From: Frankiales bacterium
Lineage (GTDB): Bacteria; Actinomycetota; Actinomycetes; Mycobacteriales; Jatrophihabitantaceae
Direction of reading: 5' to 3'
Length of the DNA: 6,746 nucleotides
NCBI GenBank assembly: GCA_025963265.1
Contig: JAOPUY010000529.1
Location: forward strand, 1 to 6,746
Both the position numbers and the translations under genes were made by a program. Shown here piece after piece: positions 1 through 5,589 of the stretch. The notes under the pieces were generated by a model. The model had not been told where the DNA came from. It did not search any database and saw only the letters and a list, made by a program, of their open reading frames with translations. The first letter of the stretch is position 1. Each line of letters opens with the position of its first letter.

Positions 1-1
1 G

Positions 2-415
2 CTGGAATGCCTGATCAAGGCGGCGCCGCTGCTCGCGCTCGGCGGCCAGCCGCTGCCGGTCGAGGCGTCCGGTCCGCCGACCGACGTCGAACTCAGCGCC
101 GGGGTCTTCGACACGATGCTGGCCATCGACGAGGAGATCGTCGGGCTGGCTGATCACCTCGGCCGGCTGTCAGCCTCGGTCGCCGAGGTCTACCGGAGCG
201 CTCTGCCCGACTTGGCGCCCGAGCTCGCCGCTCGGTTGGCCGGCACGCGCGGACGACACCGGGTGCGCGTCGTGGCCCACCGCTCGACACGGCCGAGCCA
301 GTCAGCCCACCGGCCCGCGATTGCGTCGGCGTCCCGAGCACGGTCAGCGTCAGCGTCAGCGTCGAGATCCTGGCGAGTCCGACGCCGCCGAGCACGCTCA
401 CTCTGGCCACGGTGA
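2..415 (+). CDS. PabB tail and N-terminal half of class-IV aminotransferase (PabC-like) domain; 5' partial, frame-broken
   Basis: The reading frame is open from the left edge (codons start at base 2) to a TGA at 413-415, so the true start lies outside the window. Visible residues 1-30, including ECLIKAAPLL, could be the end of a chorismate-binding PabB domain. From about residue 34 the sequence looks like the N-terminus of a fold-type IV PLP enzyme: GVFDTML (34-40), an acidic turn, then HLGRL (52-56) and a helix with VAEVYRSALP. PabC (4-amino-4-deoxychorismate lyase) releases pyruvate from aminodeoxychorismate to give p-aminobenzoate for folate. The family pattern holds to about RVRVVA (bases 264-281). 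After that this frame turns into Arg/Ser-rich sequence with no domain character, while frame 1 resumes the domain. I read this as one gene with a frameshift near 280-340. The family call rests on motif memory, and the PabB part is the less certain. Confidence 0.6.
   Translation: MECLIKAAPLLALGGQPLPVEASGPPTDVELSAGVFDTMLAIDEEIVGLADHLGRLSASVAEVYRSALPDLAPELAARLAGTRGRHRVRVVAHRSTRPSQSAHRPAIASASRARSASASASRSWRVRRRRARSLWPR
343..360. repeat. (GTCAGC)3 hexanucleotide tandem repeat
   Basis: Three exact GTCAGC units are followed by the near copy GTCGAG. The repeat lies in the stretch where the PabC-like domain changes reading frame. Read in frame 1 it gives alternating Val-Ser residues, plausible as a beta strand of the class-IV aminotransferase fold. 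A gain or loss of whole 6-bp units would not shift the frame, so the repeat alone does not explain the frame change. Confidence 0.7.
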
Positions 416-906
416 GTACCCGGAGCGGCAACTGGCGCCACAAATGGAATGACCGCCGCTACCTGGCCGAGCTCGAGAACGCTCTCGCCGGCGAGGACGC
501 CCGAGCGGACGCGATGGCGTTGCCGCTGTTCATCAGCGCGGCGGCCGATTCCCGCCGCGCGCAGTTCTATGAGACCAGCCGGAGCAATGTGCTCTTCGTG
601 CCGGCAGTCGGTGTGCTGGTCACGCCGCCGCTGTCTGACCAGGTGCTGCCCGGAGTGAGCCGACGACGGCTGCTCGACGCCGCCCTCGATCACCGCTGGC
701 GGGTCGAGATTCGCCCGGCCGCGGTGTCGGAGCTACTCCGGGCCCGACTCGTCCTCAGTGTCAACGCCCTGTCCATCACCGGCGTCGCCGACCTCGACGG
801 ACAGCTGCTCACTGCCGATCAGGACCTGCTCGGCCTGTTCCGGGGCTGGCTCCCCGAGTTCGCCGACCTCGACGTCAGCCAACTCGGCCGCCGGTTGCCC
901 GACTAG
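412..906 (+). CDS. pabC: C-terminal half of 4-amino-4-deoxychorismate lyase-like class-IV aminotransferase (frame-shifted remainder of the preceding gene)
   Basis: This 164-residue frame contains the catalytic half of a fold-type IV PLP enzyme. HKWNDR (residues 10-15) carries the lysine expected to form the PLP Schiff base (Lys11, codon 442-444). ETSRSN (54-59) matches the family E-T/S-x-x-x-N turn. TPPLSDQVLPGVSRR (71-85) is the usual TPP...LPG-T/S-R segment, and VNALSITGV (117-125) the usual late N-A-L-x-G-V motif. The ending is of normal length. The N-terminal half of the domain is missing here but present in the previous frame, and frame 1 is open back to a stop at 151-153, so the break is a single net frameshift (one base lost or two gained). 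The GTG at 412 overlaps the upstream TGA as GTGA, so coupled translation of two half-proteins is possible but improbable. A pseudogene or a sequencing error is more likely. The last 174 bp overlap the DUF3027 gene on the other strand. Confidence 0.65.
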   Translation: MSTRSGNWRHKWNDRRYLAELENALAGEDARADAMALPLFISAAADSRRAQFYETSRSNVLFVPAVGVLVTPPLSDQVLPGVSRRRLLDAALDHRWRVEIRPAAVSELLRARLVLSVNALSITGVADLDGQLLTADQDLLGLFRGWLPEFADLDVSQLGRRLPD

Positions 907-1773
907 CGCCTCGGTCTCGACGAGGTCGATGGCCTCATCGTCATAGACCTCGCCGTGGTCCTCCTCGACCAGCTCGACGACGGCCTCCGAGTGCGCGCCA
1001 CACCCGTGGTCGACGCTGACGATCCGGCCGTCCGTCTCGGTGATCTCGTTGCCGCAGGCGCCGAACAGCGCGCGCAGCGACCCGGCCAGCGGCAGGAAGA
1101 AGCCGCAGCTGCCGCAGTGGGCCGGCGCTTGCTTGGCCATCGGGGTGTCCGGGCCGCCCGGGCCCTCATACCAGCGCTCGGCGAGCTCGTCGCGGCCAAG
1201 TCGCGACAGCACCCGGTGCCGGCCCTGGCCCAACTCGAACGCGACCTCCTCGACGGCCGGGTCGTCAGACAGCACGTAGCCCGGCGCCAACCGAGGGTCC
1301 TCGGGCGGCGTCGGCAGCACGTCGCCCGGACTCAGATCGCCGGGCTGCAACCGCTCGCTCCACGGCACCCAGGCCGGGGCGAGCAAAGCGCCCTCGCCCG
1401 GCAGCAGCACCACCTCGTCGACGGTCGGCTCGAAGCCGGGAACCCGGGCGACGGTGACTGCCCAGAGCCAGCCGTGGTAGCCCTTGAGGTTGGCTTGGAA
1501 ACCGTGCACGACCGTGAGCTCGCCGTCGGCTCGCGCGCCGAGATAGTCGCCGACCTCGGTGCTCTCGCCGACCGCCAACTCATCGGAGGCGGTTTGGACC
1601 GCCGCCGACCGCGCGAGCTCGACCGCGCCGGCCGCCTCGGGATCCAATTCGAAGCCGGACGCGGGCGGCTGATCAGCCGGCGACATCGCCGGTGTTTGCA
1701 CGGAATGGGCCGCTGAAGCTGTCGCTGACGACGCCCCAGCGGGCTGGGAATTGCTCGGGGTCACGACGGTCAC
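733..1773 (-). CDS. DUF3027 domain-containing protein
   Basis: A 346-residue protein of a conserved actinobacterial family of unknown function. Residues 1-40 are low-complexity Ser/Ala/Pro. The family domain runs from about 45 to 285, with GYHGWLWAVTVAR (98-110), TVDEVVLLPGEGALLAPAWVPW (117-138), DPRLAPGY (159-166) and RWYEGPGGP (200-208). A cysteine cluster follows: C220-x2-C223, C240 and HGC258, with H261 nearby. That spacing could make a zinc ribbon; this is my inference. No signal peptide or membrane segment is visible, so it is probably cytoplasmic. After Arg250 there is no Lys or Arg, and residues 290-346 form an acidic tail encoded antisense to the end of pabC. The GTG at 1773 abuts an AGGTGG (1774-1779). 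The in-frame GTG at 1764 would sit about 9 nt from the same element and is an equally good start. The gene is divergent from the MFS-mqn unit. I do not know its function. Confidence 0.9.
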   Translation of the reverse strand: MTVVTPSNSQPAGASSATASAAHSVQTPAMSPADQPPASGFELDPEAAGAVELARSAAVQTASDELAVGESTEVGDYLGARADGELTVVHGFQANLKGYHGWLWAVTVARVPGFEPTVDEVVLLPGEGALLAPAWVPWSERLQPGDLSPGDVLPTPPEDPRLAPGYVLSDDPAVEEVAFELGQGRHRVLSRLGRDELAERWYEGPGGPDTPMAKQAPAHCGSCGFFLPLAGSLRALFGACGNEITETDGRIVSVDHGCGAHSEAVVELVEEDHGEVYDDEAIDLVETEALVGQPAAELADVEVGELGEPAPEQAEQVLIGSEQLSVEVGDAGDGQGVDTEDESGPE

Positions 1774-1840
1774 CCACCTATTGTCTCATTGCGTCGAGTT
1801 CTGCCCCCAGATCGTCGCATCTTTGGGGCAGGATAGGAGC
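1774..1840. promoter_or_regulatory. Divergent intergenic region with GGGGCAG inverted repeat
   Basis: This 67-bp spacer must hold the start signals for both the DUF3027 gene (-) and the MFS-DUF2771-mqnB-mqnD unit (+), unless their promoters lie inside coding sequence. It contains a perfect 7-bp inverted repeat, CTGCCCC at 1801-1807 and GGGGCAG at 1825-1831, which extends to 9 pairs (1799-1833) with one G-U. The loop is about 17 nt. On the minus strand GACAAT (1785-1780) lies 6 nt before the GTG at 1773, which would suit a leaderless transcript, but I see no convincing -35 at normal spacing. No strong -10/-35 pair is evident on the plus strand. The repeat could be an operator, an RNA hairpin, or chance in GC-rich DNA. 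Confidence 0.4.
1830..1839 (+). promoter_or_regulatory. Shine-Dalgarno deciding the MFS start
   Basis: AGGATAGGAG lies directly before the GTG at 1841. The AGGA at 1830-1833 has a 7-nt spacing and AGGAG at 1835-1839 a 1-nt spacing. This supports starting the permease at 1841 rather than at the in-frame TTG at 1751, which would place the start inside the divergent gene. The first AGGA overlaps the right arm of the inverted repeat at 1825-1833. Confidence 0.6.
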
Positions 1841-3526
1841 GTGAGCACCTACTGGGAGAACGACGGCTGGGAGAATTCGGCCGCCGACGGGTTCTCTCAG
1901 CCGACTTATCACAACACCCACCACACCGATCCCAACGGCCAGCCACCGCTCGAGGCCGATCCGGCCGGCCTCGGCGAACCGCCGCATCGCCACCCCGGCC
2001 CCGCGGCCCCCGGGCTCGAACGCGGTCCGGGCGTCGCCGCACCCGAGCGCGGTCGGCCACCGGGCACCGGCAGCGTCACGGTCACCCGCGCGGTGGTGGC
2101 CCGCAGCCGTTACTTCTCCAAGCTGGTCGCCCACAAGGTGATCTCGGCCAGCGAGGCCGACGGCGCCAAGGAATCCGGCCTAACGGCGATGATCTGGAAC
2201 CAGGTCATGTCCTACGGGGCCGACGCCATGGTCACGGTAGCGCTGGCCGGCACCGTCTTCTTCTCGGCCAGCGCGACGGCTCAACGGGGCAACGTCCTGC
2301 TCTACCTGCTCATCACGATGGCCCCGTTCGCGGTCGTGGCGCCGGTGATCGGCCCGGCACTAGACCGGGTGCAGCACGGGCGGCGCTGGGTGATGGCGGC
2401 CACCGCGATCGGCCGGGCCGCACTCGCGGTGGTGATGGCCCAGAACTTCCACGACCTCTACGTCCTGTTCCCGGCCGCGCTTGGCTCATTGGTGTTGTCC
2501 AAGGCCTACTCGGTCATCCGTTCCTCGGCCGCGCCGCGGCTGGTGCCGACGACGCTGACCCTGGTCGAGGCGAACGCGCGGTTGAGCATCTTCGGCTTGG
2601 CCGCCGCGCTGATCGGCGGCGGCATCGTCGGCATCGCGATCAAGGTCACCGGTTCTTATCCGGTCGGCCTTTGGATCACCGCGCTCGCCTTCGCCGCGAC
2701 CGCGTTCTACAGCTTTCGACTCCCCAAGATCGTCGACACCCTGCCGGCGGACGAGGCGGCCCCAGAGACCGCACCCGGCCGCGTCGCCGTGACCCGGGTC
2801 GAGAAGCCGGGGCCGCTGACGCTGCGTCGGCGCTTCGCCAGCTGGGCGGTCCGGGGCTATTCCGCCCCGACCGTGCTCGCGCTGCAGGGCGAGTGCGCGC
2901 TGCGCTGGTTGGCCGGGTTCCTGACCCTCTACATCGCCTTCTACGTCGAGGCCCAATCCCACGGCGTGGACGCGGTGTTGAGCCTGGGCGCGCTGGGCGT
3001 GGCGACCGGCGCCGGAAACTTCGTGGGCACCGGCGTCGGCGCGCGGTTGAAATTGGTGCGACCGGAGCTGATCGTGCTCATCTGCAACTCCATCGCCGCC
3101 GCGGCCTGCCTGATAGCAGTCATCTTCTTCAGCCTGGCGCTGGCGATCGTGGCCGCGTTGCTGTCGGCGATCAGCAACTCACTGGCCAAACTGTCCCTCG
3201 ACGCGATCATCCAGCGCGACGTCCCGGAGTCACTGCGCTCCTCGGCGTTCGGCCGGTCGGAGACGTTCCTGCAGCTGTCCTGGGTGCTCGGCGCCACCGT
3301 CGCCAGTCTCGTTCCGGCCAGCAACGGCCGACTCGGCTTCGCGGTGGCGACCGCGATCACCGCCGGAGTGGCCGGGTTCATGGCGCTGCGGGCCCGAGCC
3401 GAACGCGGGCCCGGCCGGCAACGCGGGCCGCGTGGTCAGCGTGGCCCGGGCGGTCAGCGTGGCCCGGGACACACCGAAGCCACCCCGCATCCGAGCTCAG
3501 GGCGCCCCGGTAATCTCGGCGGGTGA
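1841..3526 (+). CDS. MFS transporter with long hydrophilic N-terminus
   Basis: A 561-residue membrane protein. Residues 1-85 are hydrophilic, rich in Pro, His, Gly and Asp, with Trp/Tyr near the start (STYWENDGW), and are probably disordered and cytoplasmic. Membrane segments begin near 120. A motif-A-like loop, GPALDRVQHGRRW (171-183), follows TM2 as in the major facilitator superfamily. Hydrophobic helices continue to about 290, a charged central loop covers roughly 295-345, and a second helical bundle spans about 350-515. The tail from 516 is Gly/Arg/Pro-rich with tandem GQRGPG units (532-543). The substrate cannot be read from the sequence. The stop overlaps the start of the DUF2771 gene by 4 bp (GTGA at 3523-3526), pointing to coupled translation in one unit with mqnB and mqnD. 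A role in import or export related to that pathway is conjecture. An upstream in-frame TTG at 1751 would add 30 residues but lacks family-like sequence. Confidence 0.88.
   Translation: MSTYWENDGWENSAADGFSQPTYHNTHHTDPNGQPPLEADPAGLGEPPHRHPGPAAPGLERGPGVAAPERGRPPGTGSVTVTRAVVARSRYFSKLVAHKVISASEADGAKESGLTAMIWNQVMSYGADAMVTVALAGTVFFSASATAQRGNVLLYLLITMAPFAVVAPVIGPALDRVQHGRRWVMAATAIGRAALAVVMAQNFHDLYVLFPAALGSLVLSKAYSVIRSSAAPRLVPTTLTLVEANARLSIFGLAAALIGGGIVGIAIKVTGSYPVGLWITALAFAATAFYSFRLPKIVDTLPADEAAPETAPGRVAVTRVEKPGPLTLRRRFASWAVRGYSAPTVLALQGECALRWLAGFLTLYIAFYVEAQSHGVDAVLSLGALGVATGAGNFVGTGVGARLKLVRPELIVLICNSIAAAACLIAVIFFSLALAIVAALLSAISNSLAKLSLDAIIQRDVPESLRSSAFGRSETFLQLSWVLGATVASLVPASNGRLGFAVATAITAGVAGFMALRARAERGPGRQRGPRGQRGPGGQRGPGHTEATPHPSSGRPGNLGG
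3416..3469. repeat. 18-bp tandem repeat encoding Gly-Gln-Arg-Gly-Pro-Gly
   Basis: Copies at 3434-3451 and 3452-3469 are identical except for the last base. A degenerate third copy (about 3416-3433) precedes them. The repeat is in frame and encodes RQRGPR-GQRGPG-GQRGPG in the permease C-terminal tail, so a copy-number change would alter tail length without breaking the frame. It is probably a product of replication slippage in GC-rich DNA. Confidence 0.75.
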
Positions 3527-4011
3527 TTAATTCCCAGCAACCCTTGGACACCCCGCGTCGAACTCGGCGTCGGCTGCCGACCGTCGCCGCCGTTACCGGA
3601 CTGCTGGCCATCTCGGCGCTGCTGAGCGCGTGCGACAAGCCGCAACCGACCGTCACCGTCTACAGCGGTTCGACGGCCAAAGCGGTCAGCGCGCAGCCAC
3701 CGTGCCTGTTGCTGGGCACCTGCTCCCCCAACCAGGGTCGCGTCACCGGCCTTTCGGTCGAGCCGGGATCCACCGTCCTGATCGACGTGCCCAAGCAGCT
3801 CGCGGACGCCGGCTGGATCGCCAGCGCGTTCACTCAAGACAGCACGGGCAAGAACACCCCGGTGGCCGGCGCCGGCACGACGACCACCACGAAGCTGACG
3901 GCCCGGTTGCAAGTGCCCCAGGGCAGCGGCGGCTACTTCGTCCAGATCTCCTCGCTCAAGCCGAGCGATCAGCTCACCACCTGGATCGTGCGCGTCACCT
4001 ACGGCGACTGA
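3523..4011 (+). CDS. DUF2771 family lipoprotein
   Basis: A 162-residue secreted protein. The n-region is rich in arginine (PRRTRRRLP, 11-19), the hydrophobic core is about 20-34, and the lipobox LLSAC has its modifiable cysteine at position 37. The mature part is therefore expected to be lipid-anchored on the outer face of the membrane. Two further cysteines, C61 and C67, may form a disulphide. The remainder is beta-rich and Thr/Ser-rich, ending in LTTWIVRVTYGD, which resembles the actinobacterial DUF2771 family as I remember it. That family has no known function. The GTG start overlaps the permease stop as GTGA, preceded only by a GGCGG without good spacing, so translation probably depends on coupling. 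mqnB starts 3 bp after the stop. A part in menaquinone metabolism is suggested only by position. Confidence 0.82.
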   Translation: MINSQQPLDTPRRTRRRLPTVAAVTGLLAISALLSACDKPQPTVTVYSGSTAKAVSAQPPCLLLGTCSPNQGRVTGLSVEPGSTVLIDVPKQLADAGWIASAFTQDSTGKNTPVAGAGTTTTTKLTARLQVPQGSGGYFVQISSLKPSDQLTTWIVRVTYGD

Positions 4012-4014
4012 GTC

Positions 4015-4731
4015 TTGGCCGTTTCGCGCATCCTCGTCGTCACCGCGGTTGCCGCCGAGCGCGACGCGGTCCTAGCCGGCCTCCGCGCCGCCACTGCCAC
4101 CGCCACGGTCGACGCGATTGTGCTTCAGGGGCGGGCGGAGGGTCAGGTGCAGACCGCTGCCGGGTTGGTGGATGTGATCGTGGGCGGGGTCGGGCCGGTG
4201 GCGGCCGCGGTGAGCGCCACTCGCCAGCTGGCGGCGGGCTATGACCTCGTGCTGGCGGCCGGGATCGCCGGCGGCTTCGCCCCCGCGGCCATCGGCGACG
4301 TGGTCGTGGCCGACGCGGTGGTGCACGCCGACCTTGGAGTCGACACCGAGGCGGGGTTCACCTCCATGGCCGAGCTCGGCTGGGGCGAGGTCGTCTTCCC
4401 GTCCGATCCGACGCTGGTCGCGGCGATCGCCGACCGGACGGGTGCGATCCGTGGAACCGTCCTCTCGCTCTCCGCCGTGACCGGGACCGCTCGCCGGCGC
4501 GACGCATTGCTCGCCGCTCATCCCGGTGCGGCGGCCGAGGCGATGGAGGGGATCGGGATCTGCCGGGCGGCCCAGGCGTTCAACATCCCGTTCGCTGAGA
4601 TCCGGGCGATCTCGAACGCGGTCGGCCCGCGGGATCGGGATGCCTGGCGAATCGACGAGGCGCTGGCGGCGCTCGGTTCGGCGCTTGGCCGGCTGACCGC
4701 CGCACCGTTGCCGTCGGCCGCGTCCCGGTGA
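4015..4731 (+). CDS. mqnB: Futalosine hydrolase
   Basis: A 238-residue enzyme of the nucleoside phosphorylase/hydrolase superfamily. It is expected to cleave futalosine to dehypoxanthine futalosine and hypoxanthine in the cytoplasm, the second step of the futalosine menaquinone pathway. Visible landmarks are ILVVTAVAAERDAVLAGL (6-23, first strand and helix), the glycine-rich VGGVGPVAAAVS (56-67), LAAGIAGGF (80-88), GDVVVADAVVHADLG (94-108), the ribose-site AEAMEG (174-179) and ISNAVGPRDRDAW (199-211). The Asn after Ser200 stands where 5'-methylthioadenosine/SAH nucleosidases have Asp, which fits futalosine hydrolases. Length is normal. The start is a TTG just 3 bp after the DUF2771 stop and I see no clear Shine-Dalgarno, so translation may rely on the upstream gene. 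mqnD follows directly, which strongly supports the call. Confidence 0.92.
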   Translation: MAVSRILVVTAVAAERDAVLAGLRAATATATVDAIVLQGRAEGQVQTAAGLVDVIVGGVGPVAAAVSATRQLAAGYDLVLAAGIAGGFAPAAIGDVVVADAVVHADLGVDTEAGFTSMAELGWGEVVFPSDPTLVAAIADRTGAIRGTVLSLSAVTGTARRRDALLAAHPGAAAEAMEGIGICRAAQAFNIPFAEIRAISNAVGPRDRDAWRIDEALAALGSALGRLTAAPLPSAASR

Positions 4732-4746
4732 GTGCAAAATGAAGGC

Positions 4747-5577
4747 ATGAGCAAGCTTTCGCTGGCGTTCTCCCCCTGCCCGAACGACACCTTCATTTTT
4801 CACGCCTGGACGCATGGGCTGATCCCGGAGGCTCCGGACACGATCGTGACCTACGCCGACGTCGACGTGACCAACACCGCGTCCGAGCGGGGCGAGTTCG
4901 ACGTGGTGAAGGTTTCCTACGCGGCGCTGCCCTGGTTGCTCGACCAGTACCGGTTGCTGCCCTGCGGGGGCGCGCTCGGACGCGGTTGCGGACCGCTTGT
5001 GTTGACCGCGGACGGCCGGGCTGACCTCAACGGGGCGCGGGTCGCGGTGCCCGGCGAGCGGACCACGGCGTACTTGCTGATGCGGCTCTGGGCGGCCGGC
5101 CAGTCACCCGCGTCCATCGAGGTGGTGCCGTTCGCCCAAATCATGCCCGGGGTTCGAGCCGGCCGGTTCGACGCCGGCTTGGTGATCCACGAGGCCCGGT
5201 TCACCTACCCCAACTACGGCTTGCAGGCCCTGGTTGACCTTGGCCAGTGGTGGGAGTCCTCGACCGGTCACGCGATCCCGCTCGGAGCGATTTTGGCTCG
5301 CCGCGACAGCGAGCGCCCCGAACTCGACCCGGACCGCCTGACCGAGGTCATTCGAGCCTCGGTCGATCACGCTTACGCCCATCCCGACGCCAGCGCCGCC
5401 TTCATCGCCGAGCACGCCGACGAGATGGATCCCGAGGTGCAGCGCCAGCACATCGCGCTGTACGTCAACGAGTTCAGCCGCGATCTGGGAACCGAGGGTT
5501 TCGCCGCCATCGAGGAGCTGCTCGGCCGAGCGCACCAGGCCGGCTTGGTCCCGAGGCTCGGCTCGATCCGGGACTAA
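4747..5577 (+). CDS. mqnD: 1,4-dihydroxy-6-naphthoate synthase
   Basis: A 276-residue enzyme that converts cyclic dehypoxanthine futalosine to 1,4-dihydroxy-6-naphthoate, the naphthoquinone core of menaquinone. The fold is like that of periplasmic binding proteins but there is no signal peptide. Family signatures are LAFSPCPNDTFIFHAW (6-21), DVTNTASERGEFDVVKVSYAALP (40-62), the glycine-rich CGGALGRGCGPLVL (73-86), the GERTTAYLLMRLW segment (103-115), and AGLVIHEARFTYPNYGL (143-159). His148 in that last segment corresponds to the catalytic histidine described in the Thermus enzyme. I place the start at the ATG at 4747, because homologues begin just before the LAFSPCPND motif. The GTG at 4732, immediately after the mqnB stop, would add five residues and cannot be excluded. 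The GAAGG at 4741-4745 is only 1 nt from the ATG. The gene ends 12 bp before the convergent permease stop. Confidence 0.94.
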   Translation: MSKLSLAFSPCPNDTFIFHAWTHGLIPEAPDTIVTYADVDVTNTASERGEFDVVKVSYAALPWLLDQYRLLPCGGALGRGCGPLVLTADGRADLNGARVAVPGERTTAYLLMRLWAAGQSPASIEVVPFAQIMPGVRAGRFDAGLVIHEARFTYPNYGLQALVDLGQWWESSTGHAIPLGAILARRDSERPELDPDRLTEVIRASVDHAYAHPDASAAFIAEHADEMDPEVQRQHIALYVNEFSRDLGTEGFAAIEELLGRAHQAGLVPRLGSIRD

Positions 5578-5589
5578 CCCTCGCCGGCG

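Noticed and set aside
280..345. Programmed ribosomal frameshift joining the two pabC frames
   Set aside because: I see no heptameric slippery sequence of the X-XXY-YYZ kind in the transition zone, and such control is not known for this family.
190..693. 167-codon - strand frame opposite the pabC break
   Set aside because: Composition is that of an antisense shadow, and it covers the clear PLP-lysine region on the other strand.
955..1716. 253-codon open frame on the + strand opposite the DUF3027 gene
   Set aside because: Its translation is Arg/Ala/Gly-rich without motifs, as expected for the antisense frame of GC-rich coding DNA. The opposite strand carries a clear conserved family.
1751..1840. 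N-terminal extension of the first permease to a TTG at 1751
   Set aside because: It would run through the divergent spacer and into the DUF3027 start, its sequence shows no family character, and a good Shine-Dalgarno sits before the GTG at 1841.
2671..3513. 280-codon + strand frame inside the first permease
   Set aside because: Arg-rich, no hydrophobic segments or motifs, fully inside a well-supported membrane protein; a GC-driven shadow.
4072..4815. 247-codon - strand frame opposite mqnB and the start of mqnD
   Set aside because: It lies opposite two recognisable enzymes, and the product is low-complexity Arg/Gly/His with no family features.
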